Part shown: positions 11,700-21,347 of the stretch, piece by piece
How positions within the stretch are numbered: position 1 is the stretch's first letter
How the letters are laid out: each line of letters begins with the position of its first letter
Assembly (NCBI GenBank): GCA_019915135.1
Contig: JAHLMK010000001.1
Coordinates: forward strand, 4,960,001 to 5,024,000
Source of the DNA: Strobilurus pachycystidiatus
Taxonomy: Eukaryota; Basidiomycota; Agaricomycetes; Agaricales; Physalacriaceae
Length of the DNA stretch: 64,000 bases
Reading direction: 5' to 3'
Notes under the pieces: generated by a model
The model's input: only the letters and a program-made list of their open reading frames with translations
Told to the model about the DNA's origin: nothing
Databases searched by the model: none
Made by a program: the position numbers and the translations under genes

Positions 11700-12309
11700 A
11701 TGTCTTTCAACCCCGAGATCGCCACGCAGTTCGTGAACTTCTACTATGGCACATTCGACACTGCCCGTGCCAACCTCATCAACCTCTACGTGCGTCCTAT
11801 CAGCGTCCATCTCCGGCCGCCAAAAAAACTGAATTTCACCGTCTTTTTTGCAGCGTCAGAACTCGATGATGACATGGGAGGATGCGCAGCTCATGGGCGC
11901 CAGCGACATCACCGAGAAGCTGACGGTGCGTCGTGCCCGTCTGCGCGCCACAGCGGCTGACTGATCATCCCGGAACCACACAACAGTCTCTGCCCTTCGA
12001 AACCGTGAAGCACACCGTCGTCAAGTGCGACGCCCAGCCATCCCTGACACCCGGCGCCATGGTTGTCCTCGTCACCGGAAGCCTCACCGTACGGCGCCCT
12101 CTCCACAGCACCTGATCGCACTACTGATTGCTGTTGGATGCCTCATTAGATCGACGGCGGCGAGCAGCAGCTCCCCTTTACCCAGCACTTCCAGCTCGTC
12201 CCAGAGGGCGAGACATACTACGTGTACGCATCCTCCAACGCGTCTCTCTCGACCGTGATTCATCATATTCCACAGCTTGAACGACATCTTCCGTCTCAAC
12301 ATCGGTTGA
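11700..12309 (+). CDS. NTF2: Nuclear transport factor 2 (NTF2)
   Basis: Small dimeric carrier that binds RanGDP and FxFG nucleoporins and returns Ran to the nucleus. Five exons: 11700-11789, 11854-11925, 11987-12088, 12151-12223 and 12276-12309. Joined they give MSFNPEIATQFVNFYYGTFD, then NSMMTWEDAQLMGASDITEK, SLPFETVKHTVVKCDAQPS, MVVLVTGSLTIDGGEQQLPF, TQHFQLVPEGETYYVLND and a terminal IFRLNIG. The length, about 123 aa, and the FYxxFD, LMGA and DIFRLN segments are those of canonical fungal NTF2. It is essential in yeasts; the frame is intact here. Confidence 0.95.
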
Positions 12310-13366
12310 TAGACCCCGCCCCACACTTCTTGATTTCGGTGCCAGCAGAGAAAACACACTAATGCGTATGCGAATGAAGATGTATTGCTGATGTTGTTCA
12401 ATTATATCCTGTCTTTCTTTGCGTATGCCAATGACTGAACAAGAGCTGTGACGCTGGATGGCCGGATATCTCTATCTACGGTTCAGAGGCTTCTGTTCGA
12501 CACTTCCTCCGTCAGCGCGTCAGCCATAGACCAGATCAGGTAAGCCTCAATCAGCGCGTGTTGACCGGCCATTCCAGTCTTGCAATCTTTGAGGAGACGG
12601 CGCTTCGACGAAAGACCTATGGCAGGACCGGTGTGAATGTTCCGACAATGCACACGATCGCTCATTGCGAACCGTCTTTCGATTTGCCTCCACTGACAAG
12701 CGAATACATCCCACCGAGGCCGATACTGACAGTTTGGCTGAGGCTTTTCGCACATCCCTGAGAGTACGCTTGGCTCCCACGGACACCGTTGGCAGATGTT
12801 GGCTTCGTCAATTGCGAACGAGAAGATTGTGGCGTACAAGACTCCCCAGGCACTGTTGCTTGACATTAGCCAAGACTTCGCAAATGATTGAGTTGGACAG
12901 ACATTGACACAATTCGCACTCGGATTTACTCAGCGCCAGTCACCGAAGACGTCTTCAACTCAGCTGTGATGCATCGAATGTCATCAGTCAAGTTGATTGT
13001 TTACAGTATTTCATTGGATGATTGTATACAGAGAAAGTCCTATCGACAGGTAATGCTATATGTATGTGTATTGTATGATGTAATTGAATGGTTGGGTGGG
13101 GAGTAGTGGTACGTGCAGGAGAGAAAGAAAAAATGATAATAAAAAAACGACGCGATAAACCCAGGCTGGAGCATCCTCCAACAGCCGATGCAAACAAAGC
13201 TTTTATGACTTGCCATCTGCGGTGCCGACGTGCTCCTCGAGACCGATATATGCCACGGATTAGTAGATGTGTACGTGGTACGTGAGGAGGAGCGAGCGTG
13301 AGGTAGGAGTAGTCGTGGAGGAGCAGTCGACATCCGCGGCAAGGAGTACTGCACGAGGAAAGCCAA
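12310..13366. other. Intergenic between convergent genes, 1.1 kb
   Basis: Lies between the 3' ends of NTF2 and the TBP gene. A 127-codon minus-strand frame at 12483-12866 shows no family motif and I treat it as chance. An A-rich tract is at about 13128-13150. Confidence 0.35.
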
Positions 13367-14486
13367 TCAAGGTTTTCTAAACTCGCACAGCACGGTGTAT
13401 ATAGTGTTGAACGCAGTATAGATCTCTTCTCGGACCTAAGGTGCGTGAAACGTGTCAGCGGACATGGCCACTGGATGAGAAAGACGCGGGACAACCGCCG
13501 ACGATAAAGAAAGGAGGATATTTACCTTGGCGCCCGTCAACACTATCTTCCCCGACACGAAGATGAGCAGCACGACCTTGGGCTTGATCATACGGTAGAT
13601 GAGACCAGGGAACAACTGCAACATCATAAGAAATTGTCATAGAAGATGTGGAAGGATAACGCACCTCTGGCTCGTAGCTGCTGAACTGTCCGTGAGAGTA
13701 TGCGAGTCCCTCCAAGCGAATGGGGAACTTGACGTCGCAACTGCCGACGATGTTTTGTATCTTGAACTCGGAGAACTTGGCATCAAAGCCCAGCTTCTGC
13801 ACGATACGCGCGTATTTGCGCGACGCCAGCCTCGAGTCGTCCTCCGACTTTGCACCAGTGACAACCATCTTGCCGGACGCAAAGATCAGAGCGGTCGTCT
13901 TGGGATCGCGGATACGCATGATCACAGCTGCAAAACGCTACGTCGAACGTGATAAACAGTTCGACATCACGCAGAAGGCGGGGGGTCAAAGAAAAGTACC
14001 AACCTTGGGGTTGTATTCAGCATTGCGCGCGTGCAGCGCGATCGTCTTCAGGTCGAGCCGGCAGTCGAGGTTGACTGTGGCGACGATGTTCTGCAGGGTG
14101 GGTACGATGCCTTCGACGGCGGTGATGTGCTGCTGCTCTAGCGTGAGGGGGACGGGGGTTGCAGGGATTGCTGCGGGCGTCGAGGGCCCGGCAAGCGCGT
14201 TTGGTGGCGACGGGGGGGAGTTGGACGACGTCGACGACTGCGGGGACGGCTGCTGATACGTCTGCTGCGGCGCCGAGTATGAGTTGGAGAGAGGCGACGG
14301 GCCCGGTAGCGTCGAGCGCTGGATGTAGGGGTTGCCCGACGGCAGCGCCAAGCCGTGGTTGGCCTGCTGGACCTGCTGCGCCTGCTGCTGCTGCTGCTGG
14401 AACTGTTGCTGCTGCTGGGCAACGTTGCCGCTGTTTCGGCCGAAGAAGTTGAGCTGGCGGGTCTGCAGCGTCGGTTGGTTTGACAT
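13367..14486 (-). CDS. TATA-binding protein (TBP)
   Basis: General transcription factor that binds TATA DNA as a saddle within TFIID and works with all three RNA polymerases. Start at 14486 ([18 protein letters not shown]). The N-terminal about 120 residues are low complexity, with poly-Gln tracts near residues 25-45 and a Pro/Ser-rich stretch. The core is two direct repeats: repeat 1 has [53 protein letters not shown] and [14 protein letters not shown]; repeat 2 has [57 protein letters not shown] and a final [18 protein letters not shown]. Exons are joined at 13930-14000, 13620-13665 and 13436-13525. The core is complete. Confidence 0.95.
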
Positions 14487-14566
14487 CTTCAAAAAATTCA
14501 AGGCAAGCAGGCGTGGGAAAAAAGTCGAGCTGGGGGGGAAAAGTGAATCGCCCTCCAGAAATCGGG

Positions 14567-14574
14567 CTTATATA
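14567..14574 (-). promoter_or_regulatory. TATA element of the TBP gene
   Basis: TATATAAG on the minus strand about 81-88 nt upstream of the ATG at 14486. A TATA box in the TBP gene itself fits possible autoregulation, but that is inference. Confidence 0.45.
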
Positions 14575-16564
14575 TGCCTCGATTTCAAACTCCGCTTCTT
14601 AATCCGTGGCCCCATCTCGATCACGCTTACATAACGGCCCTTTGTTCCACATCGTTGCAACATCGTTGCCAGCTCATCGCCCGCGTCACCGACGGTCCGC
14701 TCGTCCCATCCCTCCCTCTGCCCGCCGCCCTGCCTAGCCCGCCCTTATCGTCGCCGCTGCCGCTCCCGTCGTGCCCGCTGCTGCCAACGATGAGCGAATG
14801 TCCTTCCTATCGGTGGTTTCGGATGTCCCCTGACAACCAGCTGGCTGCGCGATAACGGTTGCCTCTTCCTTCTGGCTCCTCCTCCATCCCCCTTTCGCTT
14901 CTCTCTTTGCACTCTCTACGTTGATCTGCTCTCTGTCCTGCCCAACGTCGTCCTACGCGCCTCTCACGTCAACCCATCAAATGAATCATTACGCTGACTG
15001 ATGGTCGAACCTTCCGGAACGGACCCAACCCTGTGGTCGACCCTCATCCTTGTCTCTCTTTGTCCTCTTTTCCGTTCTTTTTCTTTGTTCTTGTGGGCGT
15101 CTAACTCTTGATCTTCCTGATCTGATATGTAGCCGCTATCAAGCAACCATCTCTTCCATTCAATTGGCAACTTGACCTCGTGCTACCGTTTGTATTCGAG
15201 TCATACTCGGCTACCTGATAACCATCGGACCCGGTTTCACATGTCAAGCATAAGCCCCACTTAAAAGTAGATAAAGGGCTTTCGCTTTTCGCGCTCTGAG
15301 GGCTTTCACGGCCACCTGCAGATCCCTGTCACCCGAATGGACATCTACGTACAGCTAAATCTTCATACTGTACGTGGCACTTTCTTCGCAGGAAGTGCTA
15401 TTCGGGCTTCACATCGTACACAGCCACATTTGATATCCACTGGGAGGCCGACGATCGCACGCAATACCCTGGGCCTTCGAGTGACTCACAACTGAATGAA
15501 GCTGCGTCCATCTTACTTTGTAGCCGTATTTACAGTCTGGCATTTTACATTCCGTATGATGAACATACACACACGAAGTCATCCCATTAAACTGAATGTA
15601 AATACGTTTTTCATTCCCGCTCCCGACTCCCGACACTTCCCTTAGCTCAAGCCTGACCAAGCTATTGAACCTTGAGCCTTTCTCAAGACGCTAAGCTACT
15701 CCGACGTGTCTGGGTATGTTCAAGCAACCTCGATCCGAGACTCTGCCATTTAGAGGATCCTGACCGCATGCTGAACCTGGGAGTCCTTAACGTCGTCTTA
15801 CTCTCCTTGCTCTGGCTTTGTACCTCAGGCCTCACCACCGAGTCGTCCTTTTCCTTTCCTTCGCTTATTGCCTTCCTCCGTCTAGTCTGCCTACTAGCTC
15901 TTACTACCCTCGCCATCTCCGAGGACCCGACGCTCTTACTCTCACGCCAAACAGACTCATCTGTGGACACTGGTCAAATGCGTCTCGGTAAGCGTCCTGA
16001 TATATTTTCGAACAGGCCGAACCCTAGCGTCTACGCTGTCGGCAAGATGATACGGAGCCTGTGACTAGCGAAGGCAGCCGGTTGCGTATTCAATTAAGTG
16101 TTGATAAAACGGAAGTCAACACGGCACGTAAGTACTCCTTTGGCGCCGCTGCGAGGTATTTGGTGGAGACTGCCATGGTTGCACGGTAAGTAGTTGAGAT
16201 GATCGGTGCCACGGCGTAGTCCGCATTCTCTTGATACGACCGGTGGTATCGCGGTATCGTGAGTCTTTCGCGACTACAATGCGGACGTGGCGCTCACCTC
16301 GCATGTTCTTAAGACATTTGTGTTCAGCAGGGCGCAGGAAGTTGACGCAAACACGATGATTCCGGATCTAGATTATTTTATGACTGAAATAACTTGTGGT
16401 GGACCATTTTGCTCTAAGGCACATCATTGAAGAACAAGGATACAACTCAAACCTACTGTACTTACAAGGAGTGAAATCAGATCTTGGGATCGTGTCAACA
16501 TGCTACGTATTTGTGAATCTCAGACCCTGAGCAGGACTACAATTCAAGCACAGAAGAGCATTCA
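14575..16564. other. Intergenic, 2 kb
   Basis: Upstream of TBP. Pyrimidine-rich around 14700-15100. A 130-codon plus-strand frame at 15672-16064 has one hydrophobic stretch but no recognised motif; I leave it unannotated. Confidence 0.35.
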
Positions 16565-16636
16565 AGCAGCATGGCGCAGTGGTAGCGCGCGGGGCCCATA
16601 ACCCCGAGGTCACTTGATCGACACAAGTTGCTGCTA
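16565..16636 (+). tRNA. Initiator tRNA-Met (CAT)
   Basis: A complete 72-nt cloverleaf: acceptor stem AGCAGCA/TGCTGCT with discriminator A, D arm GCGC-loop-GCGC, anticodon stem CGGGG/CCCCG with loop CCCATAA (anticodon CAT), T stem ACTTG/CAAGT with loop ATCGACA. Initiator traits are visible: an A1-U72 first pair, consecutive G-C pairs next to the anticodon loop, and A rather than T at position 54 of the T loop. No intron. A short pyrimidine/T-rich tract follows (about 16654-16670), suitable for Pol III termination. Confidence 0.93.
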
Positions 16637-17081
16637 GCTCTTGGGGCGCATCCTGTTTTCGCTTTTGCCTCAAGATTGAAAGAAAGAAACCATTCGGACT
16701 CCCGGAGAGTAAATAACAAGAGTCTGAGGCCGCCAGGCTTGAGCTCGACTGTTGAGAGCTCAAGTAGAGATCCTCATGGCTCACATAGATGCTTTCTACC
16801 CTTCCGATACTGATACACATCGCCGACCTCTAGGAGGCGAGAGTTTCAAGCGTTTTTCAACTTTACATTTTGAGGCTGGTCTGTAATCGGCACGTGATCG
16901 TGATCGCACATGTGGCGCAACTTCTCGTCTCCGTCGGCTCTCCAAACAAGAGTATTACGCGGTGACAATGCGTCATTACTACCATTATCCAGTCATTCAT
17001 TAGCCATACTAAAAAATAGCCCTCTTCTGAGCGCTGATTGCTCAGTTGCCAGATACAATATGTTGAGTTATTGCCATGTGT
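16637..17081. other. Intergenic, 0.4 kb
   Basis: Between the initiator tRNA and the 3' end of the DUF6699 gene. Nothing recognised beyond the tRNA 3' flank. Confidence 0.4.
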
Positions 17082-19225
17082 CTAATGTGTTTCTGCTACA
17101 ACGTCCACGAGCATCTCAATTTGCCCATCAGCCAAATGATGTATCCGGAGTCCATCAAACCAATACTCTCTATGCAAGATGTCGATACGTCGCTGAAAGT
17201 CCCCCAAAGTCGCGTTCAGCTTCTTCTTCGACCGCCTCCTACAGGCAGCCTGTATCTTCCGACCGTTGTCTGGCTCGCGCGCCCAATGGCGGTACTCAAC
17301 AGGGGAGAGAACCGCCTGGAGGTGGTTGTACAGTGCGTACAATACGGTTTCAACCGTGATGAGACGGCTGTCGCTGATTACCAGTGGAGTTCTCTTGAAG
17401 AGATGGGCGAGGGAAGGATGACGGGAAGCCAGTGTGACGCTTTTGACAGTGGCCGGTCTGAAAGCACAGCCAAAGTGGTCGATATCCAGCAATCCACGGC
17501 GGTGGTCAAAGAATTTGGCATTTGCTGGTGTTGGAGGGAAGCGCATGTCCCAATCGATTCCGGATGTACGTGTTCCGTTGGCTCTCGTATACGAGGCTGA
17601 TAGCATGCGGTGCATCCCGTCGAGGGAAAGGAGAGGAGGGGGACGGCGTACGAGAGATAGCGCTGCACATAGAGATCAGCAATTACTACGACTAAAAACA
17701 AGGGGAAGATACCTTGATCTTCATCTTCGCTGTCACTAGCGGGATCGACTCCAGCCAGCGGGTTTGGGGCCTGGAAGTCATGACTCTGAGCAAGATGTGC
17801 ATTGGTTTGCTGTTCTGGGGTTGAAACAGGAGCCGAAGCGATGTCCGCCTGTTGCGCGAGATGTGGGTCCACAATGCCTTGGTCCTCAACAGGAACGAAA
17901 GTGGTGTTTGTCTGATGGTCCTGCTGTTCTCCGGCCACAAAAATATTCACCGGTCCGTGTTGTTCAGCTACAGAAACATCTGCTTTTTCTGGGGGCGGTT
18001 CCCTTTCTGGCGGCTGACGCGGCTGCAGATCCTCAGGAACTGCCAGCGAACAAGAATCGGAAAGTTGCGCAAGAGAGTCGAGTAAAGCTGATATCAGCGG
18101 AGCAATGACAGTGTGCGAATCGACGTCTTCCGGAGATAGTGACCGGCTTGTATCTCGGAGAGCATTGACTTGAGCGACGAAATCAGCACCAGCGCTCGCC
18201 TCGAAAAGATGCACTGGAGAATGAAACGTCAGACTACGACAAAATAGCATATTCCTTGACTCACGAAAGTGTAAACCATCACTATCCAGAGCCAGATGGT
18301 TCGCTATAACGGTTTTCCACGTCAAGGTGAACTTCTGACCTCCGTTGATGAGCCCACAAGTCAGATCACGAGTAGCGAGTAGTTGTTTCGTCCCGGGATT
18401 AGAGAAGACGGTTCTGTAATCTGGACCGAGAATGTTGAGTCCTGCGCCAGGTCCATAGCTAGTATCTCTTGTCCACAGTAAGAGTCCATTTAGGGTGTCC
18501 TTCAGAAGACGACATTGCACTTGACACTGACAGTGTCGTTCATCAGCTAGTTTTTGCGGTGCAGTGCGAGTGTTGGTAACGTCGGCTAAGCGGCACAGCT
18601 CTTCCTGATATTGTGTTAGGTCGCCAAAACGGGCGGATGTGTTATGGGGCCGTGTAGCTTCGTCGTTTCTCGTCGTATCGTAAGGTAAGTTGGTGTCCAG
18701 AAAGCGGCAGAATTTGTCAATGAACTGGATGTTCGTGGTGGTAGGGTCGGACGATGCGTGCACTTCAAGGACTGTGTGCATATCCTCTCGGAGGCCAGCG
18801 ATGATTTCGATGAAAGTTGTTCGAAACTCCTCCTGGTTGAAGACGGCAGGGCGTGTCGTCAAATAGATGCGAATGAAGTCGCGAAGGGACGTGAGATTGA
18901 CGATATACAGCCTCCAGTCCAGTTTTGTGGCCCACACTGTTCGGTTGTTACCCCAGGGCAGCTGGTCGATATCGAAGGGAACATATTCCTCCTCGGAAAG
19001 CCGTGACAACGCGGAGTCGTCCACTTCTAAGCAATAGAGATCCCAGTGCTGAATCGTGGTGGAAATCATCCAGTCGCCCTCGTCAAGGGACTGGTCCCTG
19101 GGTGATTCTGGGTGGTCGAAGAACCCGATGCAGTCGTGGACCAACGCCGCTATTATTCTTCCGTGTTCAATGTCCCAGTCTTGGGAGGATCGTCGGGGCG
19201 GTGCTTCAGCGGGTATGGTAGCCAT
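17082..19225 (-). CDS. DUF6699-domain protein with a long unknown N-terminal region
   Basis: Start at 19225 (MATIPAEAPPRRSSQDWDIE). Two introns: a 51-nt one near 18215-18265 (gtgagt...ctccag, in frame, so an uncorrected translation reads through it) and one near 17663-17712 (gtatct...gtgcag) that joins EDEDQ to ALSLVRRPPPLLSL. About 680 aa. Residues 1 to about 450 are a soluble, helix-rich region with no motif I know (LPWGNNRTVWATKLDWRLY, CQCQVQCRLLKDTLNGLLLW); then a Pro/Gln/acidic linker; then a C-terminal DUF6699-type domain (IDWDMRFPPTPANAKFFDH, DIDHFGCAFRPATVKSVTL, HPSLAHLFKRTPLVISD, ITVETVLYALYNHLQAVLSP). No signal or membrane span. DUF6699 has no known biochemical role. The N-terminal fusion is the unusual part. 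Confidence 0.75.
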
Positions 19226-20352
19226 GGTCTTGGTAGTAGGTGATCTGCAGAAGTCCCATCGGAATATATGGCACACCGAAGCCTTGTATTGTTCTTGGAC
19301 GGTAACAAAAGCATGTCAATTGAGGCGGTTCCCAGGTCGACGAACAAGGCACGAGTAGCGTTTTGAACAAGGCTTGAGAGCAGCGAGTACAAAAACAGAG
19401 ACAAGCGGTGTCACGGTAGTGATGCCGGATCAAAGTTGAAGAGTCGCTCGTACTCCCTGTCACCTCGCGGAACTCGGGATTGGTTCGAGTCTACAGAATC
19501 AAGGTGGCACGTTCTTGAGCCTGACTTACCTTTCAACGTCGAGGTCGAGTCGATGTCCGGGCCGGGCCGATCTCCTTGAACTCGACCCAGACTCGACCTT
19601 ACTTACAACCTACTTAACATATTCAAGCTGAAGCGGGTGACCTCCCCGCCGTGCTTCGAACTTGCGATGCTCTTTCAACTTTCCGACTGTGTATGCGATC
19701 ACTGCCACTGTACCATGCTGGGACTTGCGTACGCCACGACCAGAGCACTGTCTGCTGTTACTCGTTTGGACCCATTCCGCAGCGCCACACTGCAAGCTTT
19801 AGCTGGCGAATGGTATCAACGTTGACTTGGACCTATGCAGATCGGCGTATAGGTGTCAGGACCCACCATCGACGGACAATGCCTCACAGCCTTCTGCAAT
19901 CCTCATGCTATGATGAGTCACGAGTGGTCGATTATCGCCGCGTATTTCCTTGTCTAAGTCTCATACAGTCATACTCACTTACAGATGTTCCTGGCCCTGC
20001 ATAGTCTCTATCCTCCTGCCTCCCTCGTCCTCACTAACAATATTTGCCTGCTGCTGGTGTGTGTGATCCTGAATCATTGCACCTGATGGTACATCATACT
20101 AACTTACACAACCTACAGTAGATAGCTGTCTCGCACAGGAACTAAGATTGGGCCCGCCGTTTCGCTTTCCGTCGGCATCATTCTCAGGAAAACATGTGGA
20201 GTCGGTGAACCGGCGCCGGTATTTTATCCCATTTGGGGGCGGGGCAATGCATGAGGTCACCCAGTCCGTTGGCGATACACGGATGTCCAACACTTATAAG
20301 GGAGCCAACGTGGAGAGCCAACATCATCCCCAACAACCCCCTACGAATTACG
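19226..20352. other. Divergent promoter region, 1.1 kb
   Basis: Separates two divergently oriented DUF6699 genes. Around 19535-19605 it holds short direct and inverted repetitions of a TCGA-rich unit (GGTCGAGTCGA, CTCGACCCAGACTCGACC). No coding evidence. Confidence 0.4.
20295..20300 (+). promoter_or_regulatory. TATA-like element
   Basis: TATAAG about 53-58 nt upstream of the ATG at 20353, a plausible core promoter for the small DUF6699 gene. Confidence 0.4.
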
Positions 20353-21018
20353 ATGCCCGGTAAACACGTCCGCTTCGTTGAGCAACCCTTTCTCATTACC
20401 CCCAACACCCCATCACCGAGTACAAGCATATCTTCTCTTCCCTCGTCAAATGGACCTATCACCCCCCCATCCCACCACGTATCCCTTGCGCGACCATCAT
20501 CACACGGCCACTCGAAGGCTCACACATCGGCCAATCTTCATCCACTTCTAGCGGTGGCCAAACCGCGCGCGGTCAACTTCGACGTGACGCAGCATCCATC
20601 CTACATCTCCACTTCGTATGCTGCACTATCCTCGCGAGCTGGACTGTTGAACGAGCCAGCAATATCGCCCCCAGTCGCACGAATGACGATCAATGTCTCA
20701 TACTTCCCTTCGAAGTGGGCAATCCAAGTTCAGCCCAGAGGCAATGGGTCATACATCACAGTTTCGGATGTGCTCCGCGCCATATACTACGGGCTCCGCA
20801 TAAATGTGCGCCAAAAGGAGTACGATGCTGTACATGGCCAATCGGAGAAGCAGCGTGTAACGGCGGCGTACCAAGCCCGATACCGACGCATTCATGATAG
20901 GCAAGCCTACGACGAAGAGAAGAGAGGTGGGGTGAAGAGGGCGGACTTCCTCGTTGGAAAGACCGCATTTGCTGGACTCACACCCAACGGGTCAAGCTGG
21001 CTCATCAACGTGATGTGA
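20353..21018 (+). CDS. DUF6699-domain protein, small form
   Basis: Single exon, 221 aa. It starts MPGKHVRFVEQPF, a characteristic N-terminus of basidiomycete DUF6699 proteins, which supports the ATG at 20353 over an upstream in-frame one. A Ser/Pro-rich N-terminal half leads to the domain: NLHPLLAVAKPRAVNFDVTQ, MTINVSYFPSKWAIQVQPRG, SYITVSDVLRAIYYGLRINV, RQKEYDAVHG, and a C-terminal part ending VKRADFLVGKTAFAGLTP. No signal peptide or membrane segment. Unlike the neighbour at 17082-19225 it has only the DUF6699 domain. Role unknown; these proteins are strongly expanded in Agaricomycetes. Confidence 0.88.
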   Translation: MPGKHVRFVEQPFLITPNTPSPSTSISSLPSSNGPITPPSHHVSLARPSSHGHSKAHTSANLHPLLAVAKPRAVNFDVTQHPSYISTSYAALSSRAGLLNEPAISPPVARMTINVSYFPSKWAIQVQPRGNGSYITVSDVLRAIYYGLRINVRQKEYDAVHGQSEKQRVTAAYQARYRRIHDRQAYDEEKRGGVKRADFLVGKTAFAGLTPNGSSWLINVM

Positions 21019-21347
21019 GGCAGCCTCCTACTCATGTCAGCGTAATTTATGCCTCATTTATACTATACCCCCACACTTGGACGCCTTAGTACCATTAACT
21101 TACATCTCATTTACATTACTGGAACCGATAGTTGTTCATACGAAATCACACCTTACCGTGATTCGTACATCTCCATACTTCCTCAGTGCCAATGACCTCA
21201 GTCGATCTGGAAAGACAAACACTCAAGCAAAGCAATATGATTAAGTAGTCCGTTCAAGAAAATGATGAGGTCCGTACGTCCGTGCTTAACGTGCTTAACA
21301 GAAGCAGTAAAGAGGGTAGGTATATTTTACAAGATCCAATGTCGTTG
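21019..21347. other. Short intergenic between convergent genes
   Basis: A/T-richer 3' flanks of the small DUF6699 gene and the GH3 gene. No further feature seen. Confidence 0.4.

Noticed and set aside
12483..12866. 127-codon minus-strand frame between NTF2 and TBP
   Set aside because: No recognised motif; overlapped by equally long frames on the other strand, as expected by chance.
14138..14452. Arg/Ser-rich and Ala/Cys-rich frames around 14.1-14.5 kb
   Set aside because: Shadows of the poly-Gln and Pro/Ser N-terminus of TBP in other frames.
15672..16064. 130-codon plus-strand frame with a hydrophobic stretch
   Set aside because: No start context, motif or splice structure; composition looks like translated pyrimidine-rich non-coding DNA.
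18215..18265. Uninterrupted reading through 18.2 kb of the DUF6699 fusion gene
   Set aside because: The 51-nt in-frame stretch has GTGAGT and CTCCAG ends and fits the intron size of its neighbours, so I treat it as an intron.
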